From Pseudomonas sp. CBZ-4 (lineage in GTDB: Bacteria; Pseudomonadota; Gammaproteobacteria; Pseudomonadales; Pseudomonadaceae): 64,000 nt of DNA. The notes below the pieces were generated by a model. That model did not search any database, was not told the origin of the DNA, and saw only the letters and a program-made list of their open reading frames with translations. The stretch lies in the NCBI RefSeq assembly GCF_000346755.1, contig NZ_ANNV01000152.1:30695-94694 (forward strand), written 5' to 3'. The position numbers and the translations under genes are program-made. Positions 8,902-17,729 of this stretch are shown here, in pieces; position 1 is the first letter of the stretch; each line of letters opens with the position of its first letter.

Positions 8902-10005
8902 TTATCTCCCAACCAGCTTGAAGTCACGAAAGAAGCTGTCGACGTGTTGCGCGTCCAGCTCAGCTACTGTGGCAGGGTTCCAGCGTGGGGCCTTGTCCTT
9001 GTCGATGATCAACGCACGGACGCCTTCGATGAGGTCGCCGCGCTCGAACCATTGGCGGTCCAGGTGCAGCTCCAGGGCAAAACACTGCTCCAGCGGCAGG
9101 TGGCGGCCACGGCGCAGCATCTCCAGGGTCACGGCCATGGCCAGCGGCGAGCGGGTTTGCATCAGGGCTGCGGTGGCCAACGCCCATTCATGGCTGTCGG
9201 CGACGGTGACTTGTTGCAGCTGTTCGACAATGCTCGGTACGTCCGCCAACGCGAAGAAGTGGTCGATCGCAGGACGCAACGCGGCCAGCGGCGCATCCGG
9301 CAAGTGCTGTACGCCGAGCTTGGCCAGCAGGCCCTGCAGGTCCTTGAGCGGCGATTCGTGCCAGGGCAGGCGGTCCAGCTTCTGGTCGAGGTCGGCCAGC
9401 TTGGCGCTGTCCAGGTACCAGTCGGCCAAGCCGCAATACAGTGCATCGGCGGCGCGGACCTGCACGCCGGTGACCCCAAGGTAAACCCCCAGCTCGCCGG
9501 GAATACGCGGCAGGAAGTAGCTGCCGCCAACGTCCGGGAAGTAACCGATGGCCACTTCCGGCATGGCCAGGCGGCTGCGCTCGGTGACCACGCGCAGGTC
9601 GGCGCCTTGCACCAGGCCCATGCCGCCGCCGAGGACAAAGCCGTCCATCAGGGCGAGGACGGGTTTGCGGTAGTGGTGGATGGCGAGGTCGAGGGCGTAT
9701 TCCTCGACGAAGAAGTCTTCGTGCAGGGTGTCGCCGCTCTTGAAACTGTCATGCAAGGAACGGATATCGCCGCCCGCGCAGAAGGCTTTTTCCCCGGCGC
9801 CGCGCAGGACCACGGCATACACCGTGGGATCGTCGGCCCAGGCCTGCAGGTGGTGGCTCAGGCTGCGGACCATGTCCAGGGTAATGGCGTTCAGGCCGGC
9901 GGGGCGGTTGAGGGTGAGGTGGCCGATATGGTTGCGGACTTCGGCGAGTATGTCGGCTTGAAGATGGTCGGTGTGGCTTGCCTCGGATGAAACCTGAGCA
10001 GTCAT
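8902..10005 (-). CDS. 3-hydroxyisobutyryl-CoA hydrolase-like enoyl-CoA hydratase/isomerase
   Basis: This 367-residue protein belongs to the crotonase superfamily in its long HIBCH-like form. It has AEVRNHIGHLTLNRPAGLNA at the N-terminus, the oxyanion segment FCAGGDIRSL, and DGFVLGGGMGLVQGADLRVV. The PEVAIGYFPDVGGSYFLPR block is diagnostic of the hydrolase-type subgroup. A C-terminal helical extension of about 120 residues follows, as in HIBCH. I chose the ATG at 10005 because AGGGAG lies 6 bases upstream; an in-frame extension to 10038 lacks this. It would release 3-hydroxyisobutyrate from its CoA ester in valine catabolism. The following gene is an acyl-CoA dehydrogenase. Confidence 0.87.
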   Translation of the reverse strand: MTAQVSSEASHTDHLQADILAEVRNHIGHLTLNRPAGLNAITLDMVRSLSHHLQAWADDPTVYAVVLRGAGEKAFCAGGDIRSLHDSFKSGDTLHEDFFVEEYALDLAIHHYRKPVLALMDGFVLGGGMGLVQGADLRVVTERSRLAMPEVAIGYFPDVGGSYFLPRIPGELGVYLGVTGVQVRAADALYCGLADWYLDSAKLADLDQKLDRLPWHESPLKDLQGLLAKLGVQHLPDAPLAALRPAIDHFFALADVPSIVEQLQQVTVADSHEWALATAALMQTRSPLAMAVTLEMLRRGRHLPLEQCFALELHLDRQWFERGDLIEGVRALIIDKDKAPRWNPATVAELDAQHVDSFFRDFKLVGR

Positions 10006-10122
10006 CGCTAACTCCCTGCTTTTATTGTTCTTTATCAAGATGTTCGGGGACGAACCTTCTTGCGATCCTACCAGTGCACATTTGCCCAGTACACCGGGGA
10101 ATCCTGCAGGTCGTTATTGCAT

Positions 10123-10830
10123 TTATGCACGGCGACTGAGCACCTCGCCAATGCTGCGCCGCCGTGCATGGCCCTGCGCCGCGTGGATCAGCTGCTCAAG
10201 CTCAGACGGTTGCACGTCGTAGAACTGCTCCATCTCGGCCAGGGCCAGCTTCAGGTCGGCCGCCGTGACCTCGGGGTCGATGACCGGCGCGCTACTGCCC
10301 ACCACCGCAGGGGCAGGCACCGGCAAGCCTTTGGGATAACGCGTGCGCGTGGCGTTGTTGTAGGCCAGCGCGCAGCCCAGCAATGCGCCGGCGCCGAGCA
10401 TCACCGCGCCCAGTTCCTGCCAGCCGAGGGCGATGGAGGCGGGGTCCGCGAGTACCAGGGTCATGGCCAGCCCGCCCGCGGGTGGATGCAGGCAACGCAG
10501 CCAGCAGATCAGGATCACGGTCATGCCGGCAGCCAGGCACGCACTGCCCAGCGTGCGTCCCAGTACGCGCGCGACCAGCAGCGCAACGACACCGGCACAC
10601 AGGTAGCTGCCGATGATCGACCAGGGCTGGGCCAACGCGCCGGATGACACCGCAAACAACAGCACCGCCGAAGCGCCCAAGGGTCCGAGCAGGTGCAGCG
10701 CCACCTCCATGCCAAAGACCTGGGCACACGCCCACACACTGAGCAGGGTGCCCAGGGCCATGCCGATGGCGGCACGGCTCCATTCGGCGGGACGGGTGTT
10801 GATGGCAGCAGGTAACCAGCGAGCAAGCAT
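10123..10830 (-). CDS. HPP-family integral membrane protein
   Basis: This is a protein of about 235 residues with several hydrophobic helices and the family signature CLHPPAGGLAMTLVL near residues 115-130. HPP proteins are four-helix inner-membrane proteins; some plant and cyanobacterial members transport nitrite. The C-terminal 60 residues are soluble and helical (AADLKLALAEMEQFYDVQPSELEQL), which looks regulatory. I prefer the ATG at 10830 (MLARWLPAAINTRPAEWSRAAIGM), since the longer frame to 11046 reads through unlikely sequence. The ribosome binding site is weak. It is transcribed in the same direction as the small gene upstream, but with a 163-base gap. Confidence 0.78.
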   Translation of the reverse strand: MLARWLPAAINTRPAEWSRAAIGMALGTLLSVWACAQVFGMEVALHLLGPLGASAVLLFAVSSGALAQPWSIIGSYLCAGVVALLVARVLGRTLGSACLAAGMTVILICWLRCLHPPAGGLAMTLVLADPASIALGWQELGAVMLGAGALLGCALAYNNATRTRYPKGLPVPAPAVVGSSAPVIDPEVTAADLKLALAEMEQFYDVQPSELEQLIHAAQGHARRRSIGEVLSRRA

Positions 10831-10993
10831 TGCGATAGATCCGTAAACAGCAGGCGAAAAAAAAGGCTTGCCTGGTTTCCCGGAAAAGCCCTTGAAAGTT
10901 CCACATTTGGGGGAGGAACCCGCGCAGTGTGCCCACCTCGATGGGGCGACGCCACTGCATATTAATGCAGGTTGAATGCAATAAAAGTGAAGT

Positions 10994-11221
10994 TTAATAG
11001 GTGATAGGCGCAGACGAGTGGCTGACGACCCCCAGGATCCGGTCATGATTCTCTTCGCTCAGCAGCTGCTTGTGCAGGTTGTCGCGCAGCCCGGGGGCAT
11101 CGCACAAGGGGCCATTCAACGCGACAACTGCGTCACGCAAGCCCATCAGGCGGTGCAGGCCGACGTGCAGCTGTTCGGGCATCAGCAGTGAGGGAGGGTC
11201 AGGCAATAAGTCATTGGGCAC
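10994..11221 (-). CDS. Small hypothetical protein (75 aa)
   Basis: This frame starts with GTG at 11221, preceded by AAAGGACCACGCC, a good ribosome binding site at suitable spacing. The protein is soluble and helical, with no signal peptide or membrane segment (LHVGLHRLMGLRDAVVALNGPL, then NLHKQLLSEENHDRILGVV). I do not recognise a family. It stands alone between the HPP gene and the end of the arn operon. Support is the ribosome binding site, the even codon use and the lack of any competing frame. It remains a tentative gene. Confidence 0.5.
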   Translation of the reverse strand: MPNDLLPDPPSLLMPEQLHVGLHRLMGLRDAVVALNGPLCDAPGLRDNLHKQLLSEENHDRILGVVSHSSAPITY

Positions 11222-11403
11222 GGCGTGGTCCTTTCAATGAAGCCCGCCGCGTTTGAGTTCACGGCGGGCAGCGTCCTTGGCATGTTCCATTGGTAGTAAA
11301 TAGTTACCGCAATTGGCGACCGAGTTTACATTTTGGATCCATGAGCGGGAATGGCAAAAGGCACCAGCCATTACGCATAGCTATGTAGGAGCTTTCGTGA
11401 GGA

Positions 11404-11421
11404 AGCCGGCCGAAGCCGGCT
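11404..11421 (-). terminator. Probable terminator of the arn operon
   Basis: Immediately after the last stop codon of the minus-strand operon, AGCCGGC (11415-11421 read on the minus strand) pairs with GCCGGCT across a UUCG tetraloop. This makes a 7-bp GC-rich stem. The T-rich tail after it is weak, so termination efficiency is uncertain. Confidence 0.55.
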
Positions 11422-11424
11422 GGA

Positions 11425-13041
11425 TCAGGGCTGTGCCGTCGCCGTGAGGTGCAGCAGCACATAGGGATTTTTGTCGAACTCACCCACCAGTGTCGGGGTG
11501 AGCTCGCGCAGGCGGGGCTCCTTCAACGCGGCGTAGTCGTCCAGGCTCATCACCAGCCAGGCTGGGGCCTGCAACGGCGCCAGGTCGGTGGTTGACTGGG
11601 TGAACAACGGCACACGGTCGCACTCGAGATTGACCATCAGCTTGATCGCCTTGGCGTCTTTGCCCAGGCCGTGCAGCACCACGGGCGCCGGTTGCTGGTT
11701 GATCTGCGCCTTGACCGCCAGGCTGAAGGTGCGCGTGTCGTAGAGCCTGCGCTCCAGCGGTTCGACCACCACGATGTAGGTTGCCCACAATGCCAATACC
11801 GCCGCCAATGCCGGGCCTGCCGGACGCAAGCGTGGCTTGAACCACGCCAGCACCGCCAGCACCTGCAACACGCCCAGCACGCCGAAGATCAGGCGCAAGT
11901 CGCCCACCTGCTCGGCGTAGCGGCGGCGCACCACCAGCAAGCCGATGATCAGCAGCGCCGGCAACAGGGTCCAGAGACCCAGCAGCACACCGCGCAGCCA
12001 GGCAAACACACGCCCTTGGGTGACCTGGAACGGGTACGCCGCAATGATTGCCGCCATCGGCAGCATCGGCAGCACATAACGCGCTTTCTTCGCCTGGGGG
12101 ATCGACAAGCCAAGCATCACCAGCAAGCCCGCAGCGGCGCAGTACAGCACCAGTTGCAAGGCCGGCCCTGGCGCGCCTTTGCCGCCAAAGGCCACCGCCA
12201 GCAGCACCAGCAGCGCCATCGGATACGCCAGCGCGTAGTTGCCCAGGGAACTGGTGAAGTAATACAGCACGCCGCTGGAGCCTTCGCTGCCGTCCATGCG
12301 CCCGAGGAATTGCATGCGGATCACGTCCTGCATGAACACCTCGCCACCACTGAGCTTGGCCAGCAGCAACAACACCCCGACACAGGCCATCAGCAGCGCC
12401 AGCGCCAGCAAGCCGAAGCTGAACAGTTGTCGCCACTGGCGGTTGATCAGGTAGTAGCTGCACAGCACGCCCGTGGGAATCACCAGGCCGATCGGCCCGC
12501 GAATCGCAAAGCCTGCAATCAGCAGCAGGTACACCCAGTGCAGGCGTTTGCCGGCGCCGAAGTGATCATGGGCATAGCCGAGGTAAAACACCGCCAGGGT
12601 CACGGCGGCGAGCATCTGGTCCAGGGACACGGCACGGGTTTCGCTGACGAAGGTGCTGCTGAGCAACAGCATCGCCACACTGAGCAGGCCCCAGCGCGGG
12701 GAGTAGGGCGCCGTGAGGCGGTACACCAGGATCACGATCAGCGCCGAGGCAATCGCCGTGGGCAACCACGCCGTCAAGCTGGTGACCTGGCCCAGCGGCA
12801 ACGAGAACAACCAGGTCAGCAGCGTCGAGGTCGCCAGGTAATCGGCGTACGGCTGGCCGTAGGTGGTGGGGAAGAAACTCGGGCCATGACGCAGCATCTC
12901 CTGGGCGAACACCACGAAGCGCGAGTCAAACCCGATGATCGCCTGGTGCCAGTTGCCGGCGATAAACAGCAGCAGCGCCAACAGCCCGAGCAGCAGGGAC
13001 TGGCGGCGCACCGTGGCGTCTATGAAGGGCGCTTTGTTCAC
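11425..13041 (-). CDS. ArnT-like glycosyltransferase (GT-C, PMT/ArnT family)
   Basis: This 538-residue polytopic inner-membrane protein resembles ArnT and PMT-type GT-C glycosyltransferases. The first helix (residues about 13-33) is followed by a periplasmic loop with GFDSRFVVFAQEML. That loop corresponds to the DE-containing catalytic loop of ArnT, with Asp36 as the likely acidic residue. About ten further hydrophobic helices and a soluble C-terminal domain of about 110 residues follow. The gene begins 3 bases after ugd stops, so it is the last gene of the arn operon. It is a divergent second copy beside the canonical arnT. It may move a sugar from an undecaprenyl carrier to another acceptor, but the substrate is unknown. 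Confidence 0.8.
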   Translation of the reverse strand: MNKAPFIDATVRRQSLLLGLLALLLFIAGNWHQAIIGFDSRFVVFAQEMLRHGPSFFPTTYGQPYADYLATSTLLTWLFSLPLGQVTSLTAWLPTAIASALIVILVYRLTAPYSPRWGLLSVAMLLLSSTFVSETRAVSLDQMLAAVTLAVFYLGYAHDHFGAGKRLHWVYLLLIAGFAIRGPIGLVIPTGVLCSYYLINRQWRQLFSFGLLALALLMACVGVLLLLAKLSGGEVFMQDVIRMQFLGRMDGSEGSSGVLYYFTSSLGNYALAYPMALLVLLAVAFGGKGAPGPALQLVLYCAAAGLLVMLGLSIPQAKKARYVLPMLPMAAIIAAYPFQVTQGRVFAWLRGVLLGLWTLLPALLIIGLLVVRRRYAEQVGDLRLIFGVLGVLQVLAVLAWFKPRLRPAGPALAAVLALWATYIVVVEPLERRLYDTRTFSLAVKAQINQQPAPVVLHGLGKDAKAIKLMVNLECDRVPLFTQSTTDLAPLQAPAWLVMSLDDYAALKEPRLRELTPTLVGEFDKNPYVLLHLTATAQP

Positions 13042-13044
13042 GTC

Positions 13045-14442
13045 TCAGGCTTCCACGACCTGATCTTGATCTGCCGATTGCGCCAGCCATTGTTGCTGCG
13101 GCATCGGCAATTGGCAGGAATCGCCACGGCCAATCGGGAAGTACTGGAAGCCTTTGCGCGCCAGGCGTTCGCCGTCGTACAGGTTACGGCCGTCAAAGAT
13201 CACCGGGGTTTTCAGGCGCGCGTGGATCAGGTCGAAGTCCGGCGCCTTGAATTGCTGCCATTCGGTGCAGACGATCAGGCCATCGGCGCCGCTCAAGGTC
13301 GATTCCGGGGTGCCCATCAGCATCAGCCGTGGGTCATCGCCGTAGATGCGCTGGGTTTCCTGCATGGCTTCGGGGTCGAAGGCGCGCACGTTGGCACCGG
13401 CGGCCCACAGGGCTTCCATCAGCACGCGGCTCGGCGCATCGCGCATGTCGTCGGTGTTGGGCTTGAACGCCAGGCCCCACACGGCAAAGGTCTTGCCCTT
13501 GAGGTCGCCTTTGAAGAACGCGTTGACGCGCTCGAACAGCTTGCTCTTCTGACGCTGGTTGATCGCTTCCACGGCTTCCAGCAGGTCGCTGGAGCAGTTG
13601 GCCTGCTTGGCGCTGTGGATCAGGGCGCGCATGTCTTTGGGGAAGCACGAGCCGCCGTAACCGCAACCGGGGTAGATGAAGTGGTAGCCGATGCGCGAGT
13701 CGGCGCCAATCCCCAGGCGTACGGCTTCGATGTCGGCACCCAGGTGTTCGGCCAGTTCGGCGATCTGGTTGATAAAGCTGATCTTGGTCGCCAGCATGCA
13801 GTTGGCGGCGTACTTGGTCAGCTCGGCGCTGCGCAGGTCCATGAAGATGATGCGGTCGTGGTTGCGGTTGAAGGGCGCGTAGAGGTCACGCATCACGTCA
13901 CGCACTTCTTCACGCTCGCAGCCGATGACGATGCGGTCCGGGCGGCGGCAGTCGGCAACCGCCGAGCCTTCCTTGAGGAATTCCGGGTTGGAGACGATAT
14001 CGAATTCCAGGTGCCGGCCGGCCACACGCAAGGCTTTTTCGATATGGGCACGCAAGGTGTCGCCGGTGCCCACGGGCACGGTGGATTTTTCCACGAGGAT
14101 CACCGGGGCCACACGGTGACGGGCCACGGCGTCGCCCACCGACAACACGTATTTCAGATCGGCCGAACCGTCTTCGTCCGACGGCGTGCCCACGGCGATA
14201 AACAGCACTTCGCCGTGTTCGACCGCGAGCTTTTCATCATGGGTAAAGTGCAGTCGCCCGCTTTCCAGGTTCTCCTTGACCATCGCCGCCAGCCCCGGCT
14301 CAAAGATCGTCACATGGCCTTTTTGCAGCGACTCGACCTTGTTCTTGTCAACGTCCATGCAGATGACATCGTGACCGACTTCGGCCAATACGGTGGCCTG
14401 CACCAGACCAACGTAACCACTACCAAATACACTGATTTTCAT
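13045..14442 (-). CDS. ugd: UDP-glucose 6-dehydrogenase
   Basis: This 465-residue enzyme oxidises UDP-glucose to UDP-glucuronate with NAD, the precursor step for L-Ara4N. The N-terminal Rossmann motif GSGYVGLVQA is present. STVPVGTGD follows, and the catalytic cysteine lies in the motif YGGSCFPKD. The C-terminal domain has the FKPNTDDMRDAPS motif. The ATG at 14442 overlaps the arnF stop by four bases (ATGA), showing translational coupling. The order arnF-ugd is the one seen in P. aeruginosa, where the gene is called pmrE or ugd. Confidence 0.95.
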   Translation of the reverse strand: MKISVFGSGYVGLVQATVLAEVGHDVICMDVDKNKVESLQKGHVTIFEPGLAAMVKENLESGRLHFTHDEKLAVEHGEVLFIAVGTPSDEDGSADLKYVLSVGDAVARHRVAPVILVEKSTVPVGTGDTLRAHIEKALRVAGRHLEFDIVSNPEFLKEGSAVADCRRPDRIVIGCEREEVRDVMRDLYAPFNRNHDRIIFMDLRSAELTKYAANCMLATKISFINQIAELAEHLGADIEAVRLGIGADSRIGYHFIYPGCGYGGSCFPKDMRALIHSAKQANCSSDLLEAVEAINQRQKSKLFERVNAFFKGDLKGKTFAVWGLAFKPNTDDMRDAPSRVLMEALWAAGANVRAFDPEAMQETQRIYGDDPRLMLMGTPESTLSGADGLIVCTEWQQFKAPDFDLIHARLKTPVIFDGRNLYDGERLARKGFQYFPIGRGDSCQLPMPQQQWLAQSADQDQVVEA

Positions 14443-14852
14443 GGGGCATTCCTGGGACTTGTGGTGCTAGCACGGCGAGAGTTGATAACCAGAACTCCGA
14501 GGATGACCAACGCCACCCCCAGGGTTTTTGAAAGCGAAAAATGTTCGTTGAACACCGGCAGGCTGGCGGCCAGCAGATACACCAGCGCGTAGCTGATGCT
14601 CAGCAGCGAGTAGGCACGGCCCAGCGGCAGGTGCTTGAGCGCGCCCAGCCAGCAGAGCATCGACAGCGCATAGGCGAAGATCGCCAGCAGCACCGCGCCA
14701 AGGGCGCCGAGGTCGATGGTGTTGTTGCTGAGCGCACTCAGCCATTCGTGGGGCAGCGGCAGGCGCGTCATGCTCCAGCGCATGCCCAACTGGGCCGCAC
14801 TGACCAAACCGACGCTGGCCAAGGCCAGGGCAAAGCCACGCATGCGGCTCAT
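14439..14852 (-). CDS. arnF: Undecaprenyl-phosphate-L-Ara4N flippase subunit ArnF
   Basis: This 137-residue small EamA/SMR-type membrane protein has four hydrophobic helices, an N-terminal SRMRGFALALASVGLVSAAQ helix, and the typical CWLGALKHLPLGRAYSLLSISY stretch. With ArnE it moves undecaprenyl-phosphate-L-Ara4N across the inner membrane. Its ATG at 14852 overlaps the arnE stop by four bases, and its own stop overlaps the ugd start. The family and position in the operon make the assignment secure. Confidence 0.92.
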   Translation of the reverse strand: MSRMRGFALALASVGLVSAAQLGMRWSMTRLPLPHEWLSALSNNTIDLGALGAVLLAIFAYALSMLCWLGALKHLPLGRAYSLLSISYALVYLLAASLPVFNEHFSLSKTLGVALVILGVLVINSRRASTTSPRNAP

Positions 14853-15196
14853 ACCTGACGCCCCAGCAACACGACACCGGCAATCACCAGCGCCACGCCC
14901 AGCCAGTGGCGGCCATCGATGGGCTCATGAAAGACAAACCGTGCCACCAGCGTGACCAGCACAAAGTTGAGGCTGAGCATGGGGTAGGCGATGCCGACTT
15001 CCAGGCGCTGCAACACCAGCAACCACACCAGCAGGCCCAGGCCCAGGCACACCAACGCGGCCCACAGCCACGGCGCGCGCAGTTTCAGCGCCCAGCCGTC
15101 GGGCAGGTCGCGCCAGCTTTCCACGGCGAATTTCTGCGCGACCTGGCCCATGCACGTCAGCAGGCAGGCGGCCAATAGCAGGAGCAGGGTGATCAT
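14849..15196 (-). CDS. arnE: Undecaprenyl-phosphate-L-Ara4N flippase subunit ArnE
   Basis: This 115-residue SMR-like protein has four membrane helices. The N-terminus (ITLLLLLAACLLTCMGQVAQ) and the segment VLQRLEVGIAYPMLSLNFVL are characteristic of ArnE. It is the partner of ArnF in flipping the lipid-linked aminosugar to the periplasm. The gene lies between arnT and arnF, with four-base ATGA overlaps at both ends. Confidence 0.92.
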   Translation of the reverse strand: MITLLLLLAACLLTCMGQVAQKFAVESWRDLPDGWALKLRAPWLWAALVCLGLGLLVWLLVLQRLEVGIAYPMLSLNFVLVTLVARFVFHEPIDGRHWLGVALVIAGVVLLGRQV

Positions 15197-16848
15197 GGAG
15201 CCGCCTGCGGGAAGATCAGAATCACGATATTGCCTTGTTCAAAGCGCTGGCCGTCATTGGGCAGCAAGGCAACTTCGGCCATTTCATCGTCACCTTTAAC
15301 CCGCATCACCACACCGACCGGACCTTTTTTGCGCGCATCGCTCATCCACTGTTGCACTTGGGTGGTGTCGATCTTGCGCGCGGCGCTGTCCGCGAAGGCC
15401 AGGCCGTATTTGACTTCGCCGACGGTGTTGTAAAGCGTCACGTCCGGGCGCGCCAGACGCCAGGACAGCGCCGACGCGGCGCCGAGGTCATTGCTGAGCA
15501 ACGCCGTGGCCGGGCGCAGGGCTTGCAGGTGGTCGATGATGAATTGGTCCGGGGTCTTGTTGTAGACCACCGAATGGGGCAACGCGGCAGGCACCAGCGC
15601 CACCAGCAACCAGCTGCCGATCACCGGTGCCGCCCACAGTTTCAACGGGCGCGCGGCCTGCAGCAGGTTGGCGATGATCCAGCCGAACAGGAAGACGAAT
15701 ACCAGCACCAGGCTGAGGGTTTCCTGGCCCGGCTCGTACACCGGCTTCTTCAACTGGAACCAGGTGAGTGCCAGCAGCGCGACGATGCCCACCACCAGGT
15801 TCAACCAGCCGTTGATACGCAGCGCACGGCTGCGACCTTCGGCGAGTTTGTCGGCCAGGGTCGAGCCCATCAGCAAGGCCAGCGGCAGCAGGCACGGCAT
15901 GATGTAGGAGGGCAGCTTGCCCTTGGCCAGGCTGAAAAAGGCCAGGGGCATCAGCAGCCACAGCAGCAGGAATGCGGTTTTCGGCAAGCGCTTGTGCAAC
16001 CACGCGTGCTTGACGGTGGACGGCAACAGCGCCACCCACGGCAACGAGAACGCGACCAGCAGCGGCAGGTAGTACCAGAACGGTTCGGCATGCTGGGCAT
16101 CGTCACCGGCAAAGCGCTGGATATGCTCGTGCCAGAAAAAGAAGTTCCAGTAATCCGGCTCTTGCAGGTGCACCGCCAAGGCCCACGGTAGGCTGACCAC
16201 AATCGCGACGGCGACGGCCACCAAGCCATAACCCAGCAGCTCACGGAAACGCTTTTGCCAGAGGGCGTAGGGCAGGGCGATCAGCACCGGCAGCAGCCAG
16301 GCGAGGAAGCCCTTGGTCATGAAGCCCATGCCACAGGCAAAACCCAACAACGCCCAGGAGGCCAGGCGGCCGTTGCGCGTGGTGCTGTCGAAGCAAAACC
16401 ACAAGGCCACGCCGGTCAGGTTGACCCAGAAGGTGAACTGCGGATCGAGGTTGGCGTAGCCGCCCAGGGCTGCGACGCTGACAAAACTCATGTAGAGCAC
16501 GGTGCTGATCAGGCTTTTCTGCGGGTCATTCCACAACCGGCGCGACACCAGGTACACCAGCAGGATGCTCAAGCCGGTGCTCAAGGCCGAGGCAAAGCGC
16601 ACACCGAACAGGTTCTGCCCGAAGATCGCCTGGCCCAGCGCAATCATCCAGTAGCCCGCTGCCGGTTTTTCAAAGTAGCGGATGCCCATGAAGTGCGGCG
16701 AGGCCCACTTGCCGGTCAGCAGCATTTCCTGGCTGATCTGCGCGTAGCGGGTTTCATCGGGGATCCACAGGCCATGGGTGGTCAGCGGCAACAGGTAGAA
16801 CACGCCGAAGGCCAACAGCAGCAGAGGCAACGCCAGACGCCGGATCAT
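15193..16848 (-). CDS. arnT: Lipid A 4-amino-4-deoxy-L-arabinose transferase
   Basis: This integral membrane glycosyltransferase of 551 residues transfers L-Ara4N from undecaprenyl phosphate to lipid A phosphates on the periplasmic face. The catalytic first loop has HGLWIPDETRYAQISQEML, with the conserved Asp-Glu pair, and the GIRYFEKPAAGYW motif follows. About twelve hydrophobic helices and a C-terminal periplasmic domain are visible. I chose the ATG at 16848, which overlaps the arnD stop as ATGA; a start at 16869 would overlap arnD more deeply. The length agrees with P. aeruginosa ArnT. Confidence 0.94.
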   Translation of the reverse strand: MIRRLALPLLLLAFGVFYLLPLTTHGLWIPDETRYAQISQEMLLTGKWASPHFMGIRYFEKPAAGYWMIALGQAIFGQNLFGVRFASALSTGLSILLVYLVSRRLWNDPQKSLISTVLYMSFVSVAALGGYANLDPQFTFWVNLTGVALWFCFDSTTRNGRLASWALLGFACGMGFMTKGFLAWLLPVLIALPYALWQKRFRELLGYGLVAVAVAIVVSLPWALAVHLQEPDYWNFFFWHEHIQRFAGDDAQHAEPFWYYLPLLVAFSLPWVALLPSTVKHAWLHKRLPKTAFLLLWLLMPLAFFSLAKGKLPSYIMPCLLPLALLMGSTLADKLAEGRSRALRINGWLNLVVGIVALLALTWFQLKKPVYEPGQETLSLVLVFVFLFGWIIANLLQAARPLKLWAAPVIGSWLLVALVPAALPHSVVYNKTPDQFIIDHLQALRPATALLSNDLGAASALSWRLARPDVTLYNTVGEVKYGLAFADSAARKIDTTQVQQWMSDARKKGPVGVVMRVKGDDEMAEVALLPNDGQRFEQGNIVILIFPQAAP

Positions 16849-17729
16849 GCCTGCTGCACTCCAAGCCAACCCTCACGCCCGGGCAAGGCGCCACGTACCA
16901 GCCGTTGCTGGGGCAGGGTGGTCAGGTCCGCGGGCAACAAGTCGCCCAGGGGTTTGAAGTCGATGCCGCGCTGCCCGGCCTGGGCGAGCAACTGGCGAAA
17001 ATCGTTGGCCATCAGAATCCCTTCTACTTCAGCGTGGATCGTATAGACGTTGAGCTTCGACGCGGCAAAGCGGTCGAGGATGAACGTATTGAAGTCTTTG
17101 GCAGCCACCACCGGCCCGACGACTTCGTCGAAGGTCGGCAGGTCTACCGGAATTTGTGGGGTGCCCGCGCTGCCATCGGCCAAGGTTGGACGAAACAGGC
17201 TGGTGCCCCGGCAATCACTGTTGTAGCGGAAGTTGAAGCCTTGCTTGGCTTGCACCACACGCTCATCGGCCCGCCAACCGGCGGCCGCTGAACAGTCGAT
17301 GCGCTCACCGAGGATGTCGCTGAGGGTGTCGACGCCACGGCGGATCTGTTCGACCAACTGTGCCTCGCTCCAGCGCCCGGTGTTGGCCTGCCAGCCGTGG
17401 TGGTCCCAGGCGTGCAGGCCGACTTCATGCCCGGCGGCCTTGGCCTGGCGCATCAGATGCCCCAGGTCGCGGCCAATCGGCTTGCCCGGCCACGCCGTGC
17501 CGGCGAGCAGGATATCCAGGCCATACAGGCCGACGGCATTGGAACGCAGCATCTTCCACAGGAACTGCGGGCGGATGAGACGCCACAAGTGGCGCCCCAT
17601 GTTGTCCGGCCCGACGCTGAAGAAGAACGTTGCCTTCACCCCGGCTTCATCCAGGGTTTCGAGCAGCCGCGGCACGCCTTCACGGGTGCCACGGTAGGTA
17701 TCGACGTCAATGCGAAGACCTGCGTGCAT
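16845..17729 (-). CDS. arnD: Undecaprenyl-phosphate-4-formamido-L-arabinose deformylase
   Basis: This 294-residue NodB-type polysaccharide deacetylase removes the formyl group from undecaprenyl-phosphate-L-Ara4FN. The N-terminal LRIDVDTYRGTREGVPRLL carries the metal-site aspartate, and HEVGLHAWDHHGWQ carries the histidines of the second motif. The ATG at 17729 shares a base with the arnA stop (TAATG). It follows arnA in the usual biosynthetic order. The C-terminal VYTIHAEVEGILMANDFRQLL segment is typical of ArnD. Confidence 0.94.
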   Translation of the reverse strand: MHAGLRIDVDTYRGTREGVPRLLETLDEAGVKATFFFSVGPDNMGRHLWRLIRPQFLWKMLRSNAVGLYGLDILLAGTAWPGKPIGRDLGHLMRQAKAAGHEVGLHAWDHHGWQANTGRWSEAQLVEQIRRGVDTLSDILGERIDCSAAAGWRADERVVQAKQGFNFRYNSDCRGTSLFRPTLADGSAGTPQIPVDLPTFDEVVGPVVAAKDFNTFILDRFAASKLNVYTIHAEVEGILMANDFRQLLAQAGQRGIDFKPLGDLLPADLTTLPQQRLVRGALPGREGWLGVQQA

